Shown: positions 34,916 through 48,842 of the stretch, piece by piece
Layout of the letters: every line of letters starts with the position of its first letter
How positions within the stretch are numbered: position 1 is the stretch's first letter
Assembly (NCBI GenBank): GCA_009739215.1
Contig: VSJF01000002.1
Span: 1,984,001-2,048,000 of the forward strand
Direction of reading: 5' to 3'
Source of the DNA: Floccularia luteovirens
Lineage: Eukaryota; Basidiomycota; Agaricomycetes; Agaricales; Squamanitaceae
Length of the DNA stretch: 64,000 bases
Translations under genes and position numbers: made by a program
Notes under the pieces: model-generated
What the model was told of the DNA's origin: nothing
What the model saw: only the letters and a program-made list of their open reading frames with translations
Databases searched by the model: none

Positions 34916-36903
34916 ATGTTGCAGACAACAGTCCGTGGTCGTTTCCTTGGTGCTCGTTTGTTTCATCAGAACACGTCTCTACGATGTTCGATTGTCACTG
35001 TTCCACCCAAAAAACACTCCGTCCCGGCAACCCGGTCATCGATTTTTGCCATTTCTGGCGTATCCTCTTTAACTCACTCTCGTCCAATGTCGTCCAGTCA
35101 TGGAGGAGAATCAACCCTGCGTCCAGAACCGGACCAAGTTCTTCGTGACATTGCTGATTATGTCCATAGCTATAAGATAGACTCAGATCTTGCTTTCGAA
35201 ACTGCCCGATTATGTCTTATTGATACCATCGGTTGTGGATTGGAAGCACTCAGGTTCCCCGAATGTACCAAACTCCTTGGTCCGGTCGTTGAAGGAACAA
35301 TTGTTCCAAATGGTGCGATTCATGTCTACCCCATAGACGAAGTTATTGATTATCAGAATATAGGCACCCGTGTTCCCGGTACTAATTACCAGTTGGACCC
35401 TATCCGTGGTGCTTTCAATATTGGAGCAATAATTCGTTGGTTGGACTTCAATGACTGTTTCCTTGCCGCCGAATGTAATCTAAATTCATTGTACAAGTTT
35501 GATATCAAATTGAAGTTTTTGCAGGGGGCCATCCTTCGGATAATCTTGGAGCCATTCTGGCTGTAGCGGACCACCTTACACGCCAAGGACAACCTCTAGC
35601 TGTTCATGATATATTGGAAGCTATGATCAAAGCCCACGAGATCCAGGGTTCCATTGCATTACTCAACTCATTCAATAGAGTTGGTCTTGACCACGTTGTT
35701 CTAGTCAAGGTTGCTTCAACAGCTGTTGTATCTAAACTTCTTGGCTTGAACCGAGACCAAACTATTGATGCTGTTTCTCAAGCATGGGTTGACGGCCAAT
35801 CATTACGCACATACCGCCATGCTCCAAACACAGGTCCAAGAAAAGCTTGGGCCGCGGGTGATGCGTGTTCTCGTGCAGTCAACCTAGCCCTTTTAGTAAA
35901 GAAAGGTGAAAAGGGTCTACCGTCAGTCCTGACTGCTAAGACCTGGGGCTTCTATGACGTCCTTTTCAAAGTTAGTCTCAATTATTTCTGACATACATCA
36001 CAAAAATGATCTCGTTTTCAGGGCAAACCTTTCGAGTTCCAAATCCCATACGGATCGTATATCATGGAGAACGTTTTATTCAAAATCTCATTCCCAGCCG
36101 AATTCCACGCTCAAACCGCCGTTGAGGCTGCACATATCATCCATAACAAACTTAAAGAGCTTGGAAAGTCCGCCGATGATATAAAGAGTGTTAGGATCCG
36201 TACACAAGAAGCCGCTATCAGAATTATTGACAAGCAGGGTCCATTGGATAACTTCGCCGATCGAGAGTCTGTTTCTTGTTCCAAATTTTATGTAACCTCT
36301 TGCTGAGTTTGATCTGCACAGTCATGCCATCAATTATATGGTCGCATACCCGCTTATCTTCGGAGAGCTCACGTCTGACAGCTAGTACGTTTAAATTATT
36401 GCCTGGGGGATTACACTTTCATTGAAATATAATTGTAGTACAGACGCATCAGCTGCTGACCCAAGGATAGATGCACTTCGTGCCAAAATTTATTGCATCG
36501 AAGACAAGCGGTTTAGCACCGAATATCACGAACCATCCAAGCGATCCATTGGAAATGCCCTTCTAGTCGAACTGAACGATGGAACCTTCCTTGATGAAGT
36601 TGAAATTGAATACCCTGTCGGACACAAACGAAGAAGGGCCGAAGGCACACCACTACTCATCAACAAATTCAAGAGGTCAGGATATATGAACCATCAAAGT
36701 TTTCTATTCTCACACGAACCAACAGACATATTTCACACCATTACGACGAAGCGCACCAGAAAAAGTAAGTATCTTGATTCACTGGATCCTATTATCATGA
36801 GATTTAAATTTAAATCATTAGGATCCTGGATTCCGTGTCCGATGCTTCATCATTATCAAAGATGCCCGTCGACAAATTTACTGACCTTTTCGTCAAGGGA
36901 TAG
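34916..36903 (+). CDS. Mitochondrial 2-methylcitrate dehydratase (PrpD family)
   Basis: The enzyme dehydrates 2-methylcitrate to 2-methyl-cis-aconitate in the methylcitrate cycle that removes propionyl-CoA. The N-terminus ([18 protein letters not shown]) is Arg-rich and amphipathic, as for matrix targeting. PrpD features are [36 protein letters not shown] (joined over the intron near 35476-35524), [83 protein letters not shown] and [14 protein letters not shown]. The last exons, joined across introns near 36674 and 36765-36822, give [19 protein letters not shown] and [15 protein letters not shown], stopping at 36901-36903. The N-terminal extension before [15 protein letters not shown] is longer than the core family. 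Confidence 0.9.
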
Positions 36904-37104
36904 TTTTGTTTACTCAAATTTTACAGTTTTGTCAATATGAACTTGCAATTGCCAATCACAGTTCTCTAGGCATGAATGTAGTAACAACAAAATATAACAA
37001 AAAACTTGTGCTATGGAATGAACGACAATTACAAGATTTTTAAGCTCCAGAACGAAAAATTTTGGTGATCATGTCAAAAAGCCAACGTTTAATAGAATTA
37101 TCTT

Positions 37105-39507
37105 CTAAACATGTACTAATTCTTTTTTCTTCGCTTTTCCCTTCTTTTTGTAAACTGGTTTTGTCTTTGGCAGGTATACTGAGTCATCGTCCTTTCTACG
37201 ATCTTTTCCTTGGCCTCGGGGTCGTTTGGTCGGCAGTTTTACAACGACTTGTGAGGCAGTGCTGGGTTCCACGGATCCTGATATATGTAGAGGTTCAGCT
37301 GTCGTGATTTCGGTATCTGAGGCCATATAATAATTAGTCTCAACTCGTACTTTTGCATTGGATCCTTACCTGTGTCTGGAGAACGTGCTGAGAAGCCTGT
37401 CTCCTTTGTGTGCATTGGTGATCGGGATTTGAGCTCGGAGGTATCCATAAAAGCATCTTCTTCAGTAACAGAAGACAAACGTCTGTGAATGAGCTTTGCA
37501 AGAGGAATAGACCGCGGCCGCAGTTGTGCCCCCATTCGCCGGATATCAAGAGAAGTTGGTGAAGGCGGCGTTGGCATTGCTTGCACGGGAGCATATTTGT
37601 AATTGAGATTCATCCTACCTAGAAGCATGGAGTCATCGGAAGGTTCATGATACACCCTGTGATGATCGTTCATCGACAGTAGTTGAAAAGCTTTCGGCAC
37701 AGTATTGGGCTCATTTTGAACACTATTTATACTCCTATTGCTTGAAGGTTGTTTGTAACATCCGATGTTTACTGAACCCTGTTTTATGTTTTCTAAATGT
37801 TCAGTAACTGTCGGCAGCTGAGGTTCATAATTCTTTCTATCAAAAGATTGAGACTGCGGTAAATCAAGAGCCACGAAATGAGGAAGGCGAGGAGACCACT
37901 TTGGAGAAGAGGAACTAGGAGGAGTTGGTAAAGGGTAACGAAGCTTTTCTTTTGCATATTGCTGCGCGATTTCAAAGGCTGAGAGTCGTTTCTTGGTTGT
38001 TTGTAGAATATCTCGAGGCTCAACGATAATTCGGGGGCACATGGGTTGATCTGGTGAGATTGACATGTATTTTTGAGCGATCGCACCGTAGTTTGGGATG
38101 GTATTCACAGACCCAGCGGAATCGATATCAGGTTGAATATCCCAGTTCAGTCCAAGGCCCAGACCTTTGTACCAGTAACCAAATTTTCCAGATGTTTCTT
38201 GAGGTTGGGACAAATCAGATAAAACCTTTGTATTCGTGTTTCCTTGTCGGGCCAAGTTTGTATCAATTTGCGTAGGAGAAATTGGTCGGCTTGCAGGTGT
38301 GTATCGAGACTCAAAAATCGAAGGAGACTGTATTGCATCCGGATCCCCAATGAGTTGTTCATATCGTGATCTGTCATGCAAAGCGGAAGGACGAGGTAGT
38401 GATGTACGAGAAATCTGTTGTGATTTATGTATTTTGGAAGTATTCACTGCGGGTGGCTTCTGTAAATGATTTGAGTGAAGATGCTTTTGATGGCCATGGA
38501 CGTTATCAATATTCAAACCCCATATCATGTGCGAGAGGTCTTCTCCTTCAATGACAGTTCCTTCAGCCCCACTTGCAGAATCTGAGATAAAAATGGGATG
38601 CATGAGATTCAAAAGACCTACGAGGGACATCTAGCGTATGGCAAAGATAATGGACCATGCAAAGCAGGGATGGGCCTAGGTGGAGAGCTTGCCCAAGAAA
38701 TCCATCCTGGAGAAATCTATGGTTATGGTGTCAACTTCGGCACATCGCGTAACTCACCATCTTCTTCTTGGTATGATGCTTGGGGAACCTTGTGACGAAG
38801 GAAAGAATTTGGCACTTGTGTATTATTACCAATAATCATGATAGATTCTGGTGATGATGGGGGAGAGGGTGTGACGGGTATATCACAAGGATAGGGACGA
38901 TATTGGTTATACTCTCCGCTGGAGTGATAAGACAGTTCTGTACCACTAGAGTAAGAGGTGTCGACATAACCCAGAGACGTAAATTTAGATCCCTGATTTG
39001 ATAGTCTTCGTTCTGGCAGGGATACAATGCGCAATGTATTTGGACGAGTCATCCTTGGGTCATTTCTGTGTGATATTTCTGGCAATGAAATGACGCGTTT
39101 GTTGGGCTTCAAAGATTCCGAGGGACCATTATATAGTAATTGAGTCTTTGAAACACGACGAGAGGAGCACGGAGAGCGGCTAGACTCCCTGGTAGCACGA
39201 GTGATATTGATTTTGTCATTTATAAGGCGAGTATATGCGTTGTCAAGTGCACCGGCAGCAGTAGCCAAAGTGTCCAGCGGTTTATTAAAATTCGAGGTAG
39301 AAGATAGGCCATGATAATCTTCGCCTTGGTTTCCTAAACCTTCGTCAGATACTTCAATATTGTAGGCTGGAGTGATGTTTGACAGTGATGCTTCAGTCTG
39401 TATGCCTTGGTCAACGTACTCCTTTAGACACATAGCGGGAACACCATTCTCCATACAAGCTATGCGGCCACCTAGTGGATGATAGCAAACTGAAAAGACT
39501 TACGCAT
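37105..39507 (-). CDS. Unknown Ser/Pro-rich, probably disordered protein
   Basis: I do not recognise this protein. A tiny first exon (ATG at 39507, then gtaagt) probably joins the 243-codon frame that begins MENGVPAMCLKEYVDQGIQT. Two long exons (38723-39470 and 37330-38570) are rich in Ser, Pro, Asn and Arg, with short motifs such as RIVSLPERRLS, VTPSPPSSPESIMI and LPTPPSSSSPKWSP, and repeated SP/TP sites that could be kinase targets. The last exon is basic (KRPRGQGKDRRKDDD) and ends KKKGKAKKKELVHV, a likely nuclear localisation signal. No enzymatic domain was seen. The join near 38580-38640 (donor gtccct or gtaggt) is uncertain. It is on the strand opposite the convergent methylcitrate dehydratase. 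Confidence 0.65.
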
Positions 39508-39655
39508 GAAGTGGAATAGAACTGGGTTTGGTTAATCACTGGAGGCCATTAATGTTAAGCGGGGTTTTAAACATTTTGCATTATAATTACAAGATAAGTA
39601 CATGCACACATTAGATAACATAACATATAATATAATATCGTCCCTTTTCACCAAG

Positions 39656-41005
39656 TCAAGATCTTTCTGTTTTCTTGAAAAAACTGGAGAGCTTAGCCAT
39701 TCCATTGACATTCACTTTCTTCAACTTTTCTACCCCATGAGACCCTTTAACAGTTTTTCGTTTTTTCTCTTCACCAAAAACCGCTGGTGTTACTTTGTTT
39801 CCCTGCTCCTTTATAGGTTCAACTTCTGCAAATTTGTCTAAACTGTTCAGGTGTGCATCGAGTTCGGCAAAACTTTTAGAAGAAAATGTTTGTAGGAGGT
39901 TAAGTTAAGTAAGCTTGGCATTCACTTACTCATATGATTCAACGAGGGCAGCTCGAATGAGAGGCGGTAGATACTGTGAAACAAGATCGCAAGCTACTTT
40001 TATTCGACCGACTATACCATTTCCTTGTTATTGTGGCAAAGAAATAATGAGGGTGTATTAAGCTCACGTGTTAATAGATTGTCTTTCCCGTCTTCCATTA
40101 GCCCATCCTTAGCTAGCCCTCTGGTTATCGTACGACAGGATTCGACTACTTTTGAGTTTGCTAGGCGGGTAACCTTTTTACGGAGGTATTGCAAGGTTTT
40201 GGTGCTACAGTAACGATAAACGACGATTTCTGGTGTTATTTCTTGAAATTCGTCAGAACTGATACCCATTCGGAAGGTCCGTACAGTACCTTTGACTTCG
40301 CAAATCGATGGCAGAGCATCCCTAACACAGGATAACGATAACAATTGGAGAACATCCTCACTGGCTACGGCCGCTATATCTACATCGCTTGTCGCAGCTA
40401 TTGATTCTTGAATCTTATTGAGAGCATCTTCGAAAATGTCATCTGCTGGGCGGAAGTTACCCAATGAACCGTCGCTCTGAAATCTCTATTAGAGATCATT
40501 TGAAAAAGTGCAAAGAAGTCAAGTCTTAACTGGCACAGTTCCCATAATGATGGAAAGAAGGAGATACGCAGGATCTGTAGCGGTTATGAGCAGCAATTTA
40601 CCGTCTACGTAGATGTCAACTGTTGCTGTCACAGTGGTCATGCATTGATTAGCTATTCACCTGATATAACTTCTTCATTCATAAACCAAGAGCGCGGGTT
40701 TGGAAGAGTTATGGACTGGACTTCGAAGAGTGTTGATCGTGGTTCCTCTAGTGGTAGAAATAGAGATGGCAGGCCTGTACGCAGATACTGAATTACAAGT
40801 TGGACACAGTTGCTCTGTAGTCACCTGTTCTGGGATGAGGAACACGAAGGAAGCGGAGATCATCTTTCAAAGGGCTACTTCCTTCAGCGTCAGAAGGAGC
40901 TGGCGAATTCTGTAAAATGACTTTATTGCTATCTCAGAGTACGGTGAGATGTAACAGAGTATATATGCCTCACCAGTTGGAAGAATGGCTAAGTGTGTCT
41001 CCATG
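39656..41005 (-). CDS. RNH202: Ribonuclease H2 subunit B
   Basis: This is a non-catalytic subunit of RNase H2, which excises ribonucleotides from DNA. Spliced exons start METHLAILPT, then LRFLRVPHPRTGLPSLFLPL, NPRSWFMNEEVIS, DGKLLLITATDPAYLLLS, LGNFRPADDIFEDALNKI, LQLLSLSCVRDALPSICEVK and VYRYCSTKTLQYLRKKVTRL, typical of the family from the triple barrel to the helical part. The tail is basic and ends GMAKLSSFFKKTERS, a PCNA-interacting-peptide-like sequence similar in place to the human subunit's tail. The stop is at 39656-39658. The first intron needs the acceptor at GCCAG (rather than ACAG six bases earlier) to hold the frame. The start is the Met before the conserved ILPT. Confidence 0.87.
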
Positions 41006-41342
41006 ATTTTCACCAGTATAAATTCGCGACACGACTTTGGACTGAGTGGACGCGTTATTGTTACTTGTTTGTGACCTGATACGAAGGCAAGGACAACAAC
41101 AGTCAACAGACATAAATGGGCCATAAACTTTTTGAAGTCCCTCATAGAAAATTTGGTACTTGCAAGATTTAAGCAACAGAAGGAGGTATGATCATGAATT
41201 GTCATTACTTGGATTCTATGGGGATATAATAAATACGCGACCAATACACCTTAATATACAATCATATAATACTGCTAATGCAGCAGACTGTTGGGGGTGT
41301 GATGCAGTCATCTACATGTTAGTGTTCGAAATGCTAAATACT
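41006..41342. other. Intergenic: RNASEH2B upstream, MET3 downstream
   Basis: About 340 bp lie between two minus-strand genes. The frames here (for example 41160-41351 on +) are short and show no recognisable features. It should contain the MET3 3' UTR and the RNase H2B promoter. No repeat or RNA gene was seen. Confidence 0.45.
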
Positions 41343-43541
<2,199 letters not shown>

Positions 43542-43632
43542 TTCTAATTATTGAAGAGATAGAAGAGAGGATAAGACTGTAGAAGTGAAGGGATGTAGAG
43601 AACGATGATAATTTCGTGGAGAAATAGCGCGG

Positions 43633-43638
43633 TATATA
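43633..43638 (-). promoter_or_regulatory. TATA-like element of MET3
   Basis: TATATA, reading TTTATATACC on the minus strand, about 95 bp upstream of the MET3 ATG, with a pyrimidine-rich leader between. Position and sequence fit a core promoter. The assignment is inference. Confidence 0.4.
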
Positions 43639-43942
43639 AATGCTGGTGGTGGATGCATCGCGATGGTTCACAATCACGCAATTGCGTTGAAATTGCTCAT
43701 GACACCCGTCCTTTCACCGGTCGATCAGTACGGCTCGGACTTGTACTTGGGACAAGAAAGACTGGATATGTTTGACTGTGGGGTGTTAATACCAACTATT
43801 CGACATTTCCACTGACAAGATACCTCGTTAGAATTCATGAACTGTCCAGCAAGTCCGAATTTTGTCATACTATGCCCACGATGATGAATCGGTGTCATTT
43901 GTTGACTCCGGCGAATTCGTGCCACATTCGTCCAACAGTTTC

Positions 43943-43948
43943 CACGTG
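43943..43948. promoter_or_regulatory. CACGTG palindrome upstream of MET3
   Basis: A perfect E-box about 400 bp upstream of the ATP-sulfurylase start. In yeast Cbf1 binds CACGTG at sulfur-assimilation genes. The same role here is inference from one site. The hexamer also occurs by chance elsewhere, for example in the transposon inverted repeats. Confidence 0.3.
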
Positions 43949-44057
43949 TGTAATCATCTAGAATACTATGTCCAACAATTTGGGGTCTGTTCGTCGACTA
44001 CAAACATACTAATTATTTCATTCCAGTAATACTAAATAGTGTAAAAGTATGCAAATA

Positions 44058-45886
44058 TTACAAATGTCTGGACCCGAGTGCTAGCAAAACAGGACCAAGA
44101 GAGGATACAATTTCAACATATCCTAGAATGGACGGTAGTCCACTTGGTCTTGAACCCCATCCAATCCACCCACTCGCTTGAGAGAATGACTTCTGATCAT
44201 ATTCTAATGTCCGTGATAGGTTACGTCCCGTGGGATCAAACCTTGGATTCTCAACACCTTCGAAGATAATGACTGAAGCAAGTTTGCTTTGTGCACTGAA
44301 TGAACCCTGGAATTTCGAGTCTAGTGATATGTTAGTAGCAGCGAGGTTGTTTTGCACCGTCAGTTTAAGAGGTACAGGGGGAGTGTTTTCAGCATGAAAG
44401 ATCTTGAGATCAATGGGACTATCGAATGTTTTTACTGTTGCTAAGTAGAGCGGAGTAGTTGCAGCCTTGCGTTGTGAGGATGGTGCAAGTAATGTGACTC
44501 TTGAATTTATGGCACTAAATGTGCATCAGCTATTTGAAATTTATCAGATGCTTATGAGTGGAACGTACCTATACCCAGTATCCAGGTTCAGTTGGGTTGG
44601 TTTGGTTGAAAGCATAGTTTGAACGAGAGTGATATTGGCATTGATGGCCCTGATACAGTTCTTTGAGGGAATATTCAAGAAAAAGATAGAACAAACTTAC
44701 CCTTTGACTGTATCCAATGATAAAGAATCTGTTACATTGAAATTGCCTTCAATCGGGGCAATCAAGTTCTTTATAGATATTTGAGATGCTTGTAGATACT
44801 GAGGAACAGGAAACTTTGTTTCAGCACACAATGATAAAAATTAAGCAACGTACTTTGCAAAAGATGCCTTGATAAGATCCTTCTATATTAACCTGGTTCA
44901 AGTTCGTATATTTTCTCAAGTCTCCGAACTTTTGCGAAAACATTGGCAGGGAAGTGATCAAGCTTTGAGATGTGAGAGGAGTCGGTTTTCGTGGGAGAAG
45001 AACATGGATGTTGAAAAAAAGAAAGTCTGATTGAGAAAGGTTCTGCGGGACCTATTGGAGGGGTTTGAAATGAGCATAGTATCAAAATCAAAAGGTGGTA
45101 CAATAAGTCATACATAGATCGATAAGCCCTTCTTGTCTCCGGCGTCACTGAAACAGACTTTGGTATTGCGGCGCAGTATTTCCGTAGATGAATTTAGTTG
45201 AAGCTGAATGATGGTGTCTTCGATCTTTTCGTCTTGGTTGACATCTACTAGTAGGGTACCATTGACACCACCAAAACCTTCTGCATCAAATGAGACATTT
45301 GAGCGTATTGTGATAAGACCTGGAGATAACAGTTTATATTGTGTTCTTCATTGGATCAATGAGTCTATTTGGCAGATTCGAGGAGCGACGAGAACATACT
45401 CTGCGAAATAATGTGGCCATGAAGATGTCTCCGAAATATTCCAGATGTTGCAAGTTACATTGCCACCAGGTGACAAAGAGTCAGGGTAAGGGATTGAGAG
45501 ATTGAGACCATTTGCTGCCCATAGAGCATTTGATGGACCGTCGGGCCAATAATCATCATCCGAGCTGGGCTTATTTCTTGTTTTCTATGTAAACTAGGTC
45601 AGGTGAAGTCAAGGCATATACAGTAAAACACACGAACCAGAACTATCAAGGGTACACCAATAACTGCAGAAAGTAGGACATATATTGCAAGGGCAGCAAG
45701 GACAGCGCGCCAGAACCTCGAGTCAAATCGGCCAGGGGAGGGTTTGTTCAAAAGTCTGTGTTGTGCTTCTGACGTGTCGTAGTCAGGCAGAGGGGAGGAT
45801 GAACGAACAAATAGGCGTTCTGGGTGACGAAGGACAGGACCGGTGGAGGAGTCAAACTTTGAATCTCTCTGAGGCAGAATGATCAT
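44058..45886 (-). CDS. Unknown type II single-span membrane protein
   Basis: No family is recognised. From MIILPQRDSKFDSSTGPVL the cytosolic part is Pro/Ser-rich, followed by one membrane span (FWRAVLAALAIYVLLSAVIG). The lumenal/extracellular part has sequons and beta-like stretches (GGNVTCNIWNIS, NGLNLSIPYP, NNLAATNISLDSKF). Repeated units of the type about 'NVSFDAEGFGG.. LLVDV' alternate across introns, resembling proteins with several similar beta-rich modules. The C-terminus (GYVEIVSSLGPVLLAL) is hydrophobic, a possible second anchor. The frame also opens upstream to a Met at 45994, so the start could be there. There are about five introns. A fungal plasma-membrane or vacuolar protein is a reasonable guess only. 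Confidence 0.65.
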
Positions 45887-46188
45887 AGTTGGTTGCGACT
45901 CCTCATGGACGTAGGGCGACGGTGAGTGCGTCGAACGCACCAGGGAAGAGATAGCAGCAATGAAACGGACGCCCAGTAGAATAAGGGTTGTCACCTCACT
46001 CCCCGCTAACGATGCTGTGCTTTCCTAAAAAGGAAATACAAATTTTCAATGATACATTGTTATTTGTGTCAATGTCTCTCTGCATGAACATTACTCGCTT
46101 TTCTACTTTTACTTGGGATAACATCTCTCTTGACGAGAAAAATATATAGATATATATATGTACTAGGGGTTATTATATCTCGCCAACT
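45887..46188. other. Intergenic: unknown membrane gene upstream, ERO1 downstream
   Basis: About 300 bp between two minus-strand genes. If the membrane protein starts at 45994, the proximal 108 bp are coding. Otherwise an AT-rich promoter (with TATATATATG at about 46149) and the ERO1 3' UTR. No further feature was seen. Confidence 0.4.
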
Positions 46189-48308
46189 CTACAAGTCACC
46201 ATATTCGGGACTGGAACCGAAAGGTCCGCGCTTCTGTACCGCAGAAATCAACATATCTAATACTCGGTGTAGTACACCCACGACCTCTTCAAGGCAGCCG
46301 ATAGTGCTCTCTTTGCAACGACGTAGGAGGGCAGAAACCCGGAGTTGGATTGACCAAGGCTTCTCATCCGGGGGCTGGCTTGATTTCTTCATTTTGTTGT
46401 CAACATAAATCGTATAAAAGTAAAATGTGGTTCACCTTAGTGTGTGCGTTTGTATTTGTTTCAGTATCTTTAATGATTTGACTTGAATCATGTGGGTCTA
46501 TCTTCATCCACAGCCGACGGAATTCTTCAACAGCATGTAAACTCTCGCTAAAGCGGAACAATGTGTTGATCAGTGCAACAACTTCTGAACGCTGTAGCAG
46601 GTTAGAGTTGGAACGGGGGCTATGCCATTTGCATTAGTGCGGCAGATCTGTTTTACTAAATATCAACCTCACTCGAGAGCCTTTTCATCTAACTCAAAAA
46701 GTATTTTCATAGCAGTAGCCAGTCCGGTTGTCTGGACTTTGCCCCATAACCTGCATTTATCGCAACCTACACAATCCATGATTCGGCTAACATTTCGGAA
46801 ATGAGTCTTGAATTCCTCTTTCAGGATCTGAACACATATCTTTGTTTAGTGTTGCTATATTTTTGCCGATTCATGACTCACGTTCGCATTTTCGCCTCGG
46901 AAAAGTACCGTCTCATCAAATTTTCCAGCATCTTGAGCAATGGAGACAATTTGAGAAACTTTTTCGAAAGTTTCCGCATCATCTTCGTGATTGCCTGTCG
47001 AGCAATAGTCAAATGCTTTGAGATATGGACCTAGTCGAGCGACTGCGCGAAGAAGTAAGATGGTATCAAAATAAATGTATTGCAGTCTTTCCGGATGTGA
47101 TGCAACACGGGAGATGAAGCATTGCAAATTAGGTCCCTGCGTCAAAATTAACTCTCATTTACATTTGATTCTTAGTGGGACACTTACCCATGAGCCAGTA
47201 CTTTGATTAAGGTATTCGTTACAGATGTGTGTAGAAATTGATGCATGTAAGCCTATTCACGTTAAAGTTTAGATAATCGTCACAGGGATGACAATAGTAA
47301 CCTACCAGATATAATTTTATAGTACACTCGCTTTTCGAGACACTGTTTATCGGAGTCAACCCCGTCTTCGTGTAGAATTTCTATCATGGTATCTGGCAAA
47401 GAAACAGGACTGGCTGATTTTGCGGTCATGAGACTCATCTCAGAAAGGCCGAAGCAGTTTTCTTCATATATAGAACGCCAAACCCGATGAGCGTCATCAC
47501 CAGAATATCCGGTATATCTCTCTGGTACCAACTGGAGGTCATAATAATCACCCTCTTCGCAGGATGATTCAACAATAAAACTTTTAATATAGATGGGAAA
47601 ATATACCAGTGTTATCATCAAGGAAGCAGAAGTCAGAGTCTCTGTAAAAACATCCTGGCAGTTGATGACGCTGTAGAGAGTCAGCGGTGAGTTTTATTGC
47701 ATTTTATATGTACGTACAACGTCTCGGGATGAAGGATCAACTTGACTGAGCGTCTTCGCACGCCATTTTTCTGGGACGTCGCTCTTAATTGTGCGTCAGC
47801 AACACAACACAGATTGATGACGGTAGACACACCTCATCTACAGTGGTTATTGAACATCCTGGGTCACTACATGATCCATAATCAGGCCAGAATGGACATT
47901 CTCGATATAGGTCAACCTGTCAGGTACATATCCAATCAACAATTAAGTAATAATAAATATGTGGTATATACCTGAAAATAGCGAAAGAATGGCATGCGGA
48001 CCAGCTCCGATAGACCGTTAAATAGCCTTTCGTTTACGCTTTCGATTGTTTCGAAGTCACATTTAGTAGTCTCAATTGGTCCTGTAAGCTGCAGTCGAGT
48101 TTGGCGAGTCAATTTAACGAAAAGTGAATCAACGCACTATGGAGTTATGACATGATGTTTCTTTCACAGTCTGATGTTCTAGCACATCCTGGATTTGCCC
48201 CTTTCTAACCAAACTTTCTGACAGAAAGGAATCGCCGGCTTGTACACATTGTCCGAATGCATGCCACAATAGGGCGAGTTTAAATGGTTGGCAAAGCGTA
48301 AGCCTCAT
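46189..48308 (-). CDS. ERO1: ER thiol oxidase Ero1
   Basis: Ero1 is the FAD-dependent ER-lumen oxidase that re-oxidises protein disulfide isomerase. The start [20 protein letters not shown] ends in a signal-peptide-like site (CVQA). Then come [40 protein letters not shown] and [12 protein letters not shown] (regulatory/shuttle cysteines), [51 protein letters not shown], and the active site [20 protein letters not shown] (CxxCxxC). The C-terminal region ([20 protein letters not shown]) extends past the core and ends SSPEYGDL at 46189. At least seven introns are present. It is divergent from SCP160 with about 530 bp between starts. Confidence 0.93.
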
Positions 48309-48842
48309 TGGTATTTATCCAGCAACTCCTCTACGTGCATATAAAATGAAATGAAGGAATTGAAGAGAATGTGGTGCGTAAGGAGTTGTAAACTTCCACG
48401 TCGACTTTGACCATTCGGGAGACAGATGCTTGGCTCCTAGCCGTTTTTGGCAATGATTGTCAAAGCCCTGTTGTCCAAACACCGATTGGATCTAGAGAGT
48501 GACTTGTCGCATTGAACGGAGAGTTCTCGAGCAATGTCTAGCTTGTACTTAGGTGTTCCTATAAAAAATACATCCACAATAATGCAACAACGTTCATATA
48601 CTTTAATTCTTATCCCAATTGTTATACTGGTCATTCCAAGCACAACTTTCTCAGAATATTGCCACGTCAATAAATGAAAAGTCCCACGGGACTGGCCATA
48701 TACATATGTGTCAACTCTCAAATTTCTAGTTCTTCTTTAACTACTTTCTTGTTCGTTATCAGAACTTTCCAGTCCTATCTTTCTTCCTGGTTTATATACC
48801 CGTCAGGCTACTCGTTCTCCGGACACCCGCAGTCTCATCAAA
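48309..48842. other. Divergent promoter region between ERO1 and SCP160
   Basis: About 530 bp. The SCP160-proximal side is pyrimidine-rich with a TATA-like site (listed separately). The frame at 48437-48721 on the minus strand (94 codons) shows no recognisable motif and is probably chance. No RNA gene or repeat was seen. Confidence 0.5.
48793..48798 (+). promoter_or_regulatory. TATA-like element of SCP160
   Basis: TATATA in GTTTATATACCC, 45 bp before the SCP160 ATG and followed by a CT-rich leader. A core-promoter role is inferred from position only. Confidence 0.3.

Larger units (their letters stand above)
43542..44057. other. MET3 promoter region
   Basis: About 515 bp lie upstream of MET3 and beyond the stop of the next minus-strand gene. 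A purine-rich stretch on + (pyrimidine-rich on the MET3 strand) adjoins the start. A TATA-like site and a palindromic CACGTG are listed separately. No other gene was seen; the 66-codon frame at 43725-43925 has no support. Confidence 0.5.

Noticed and set aside
48437..48721. 94-codon minus-strand frame in the ERO1/SCP160 promoter
   Set aside because: No motif, and it sits in a promoter-like pyrimidine-rich region.
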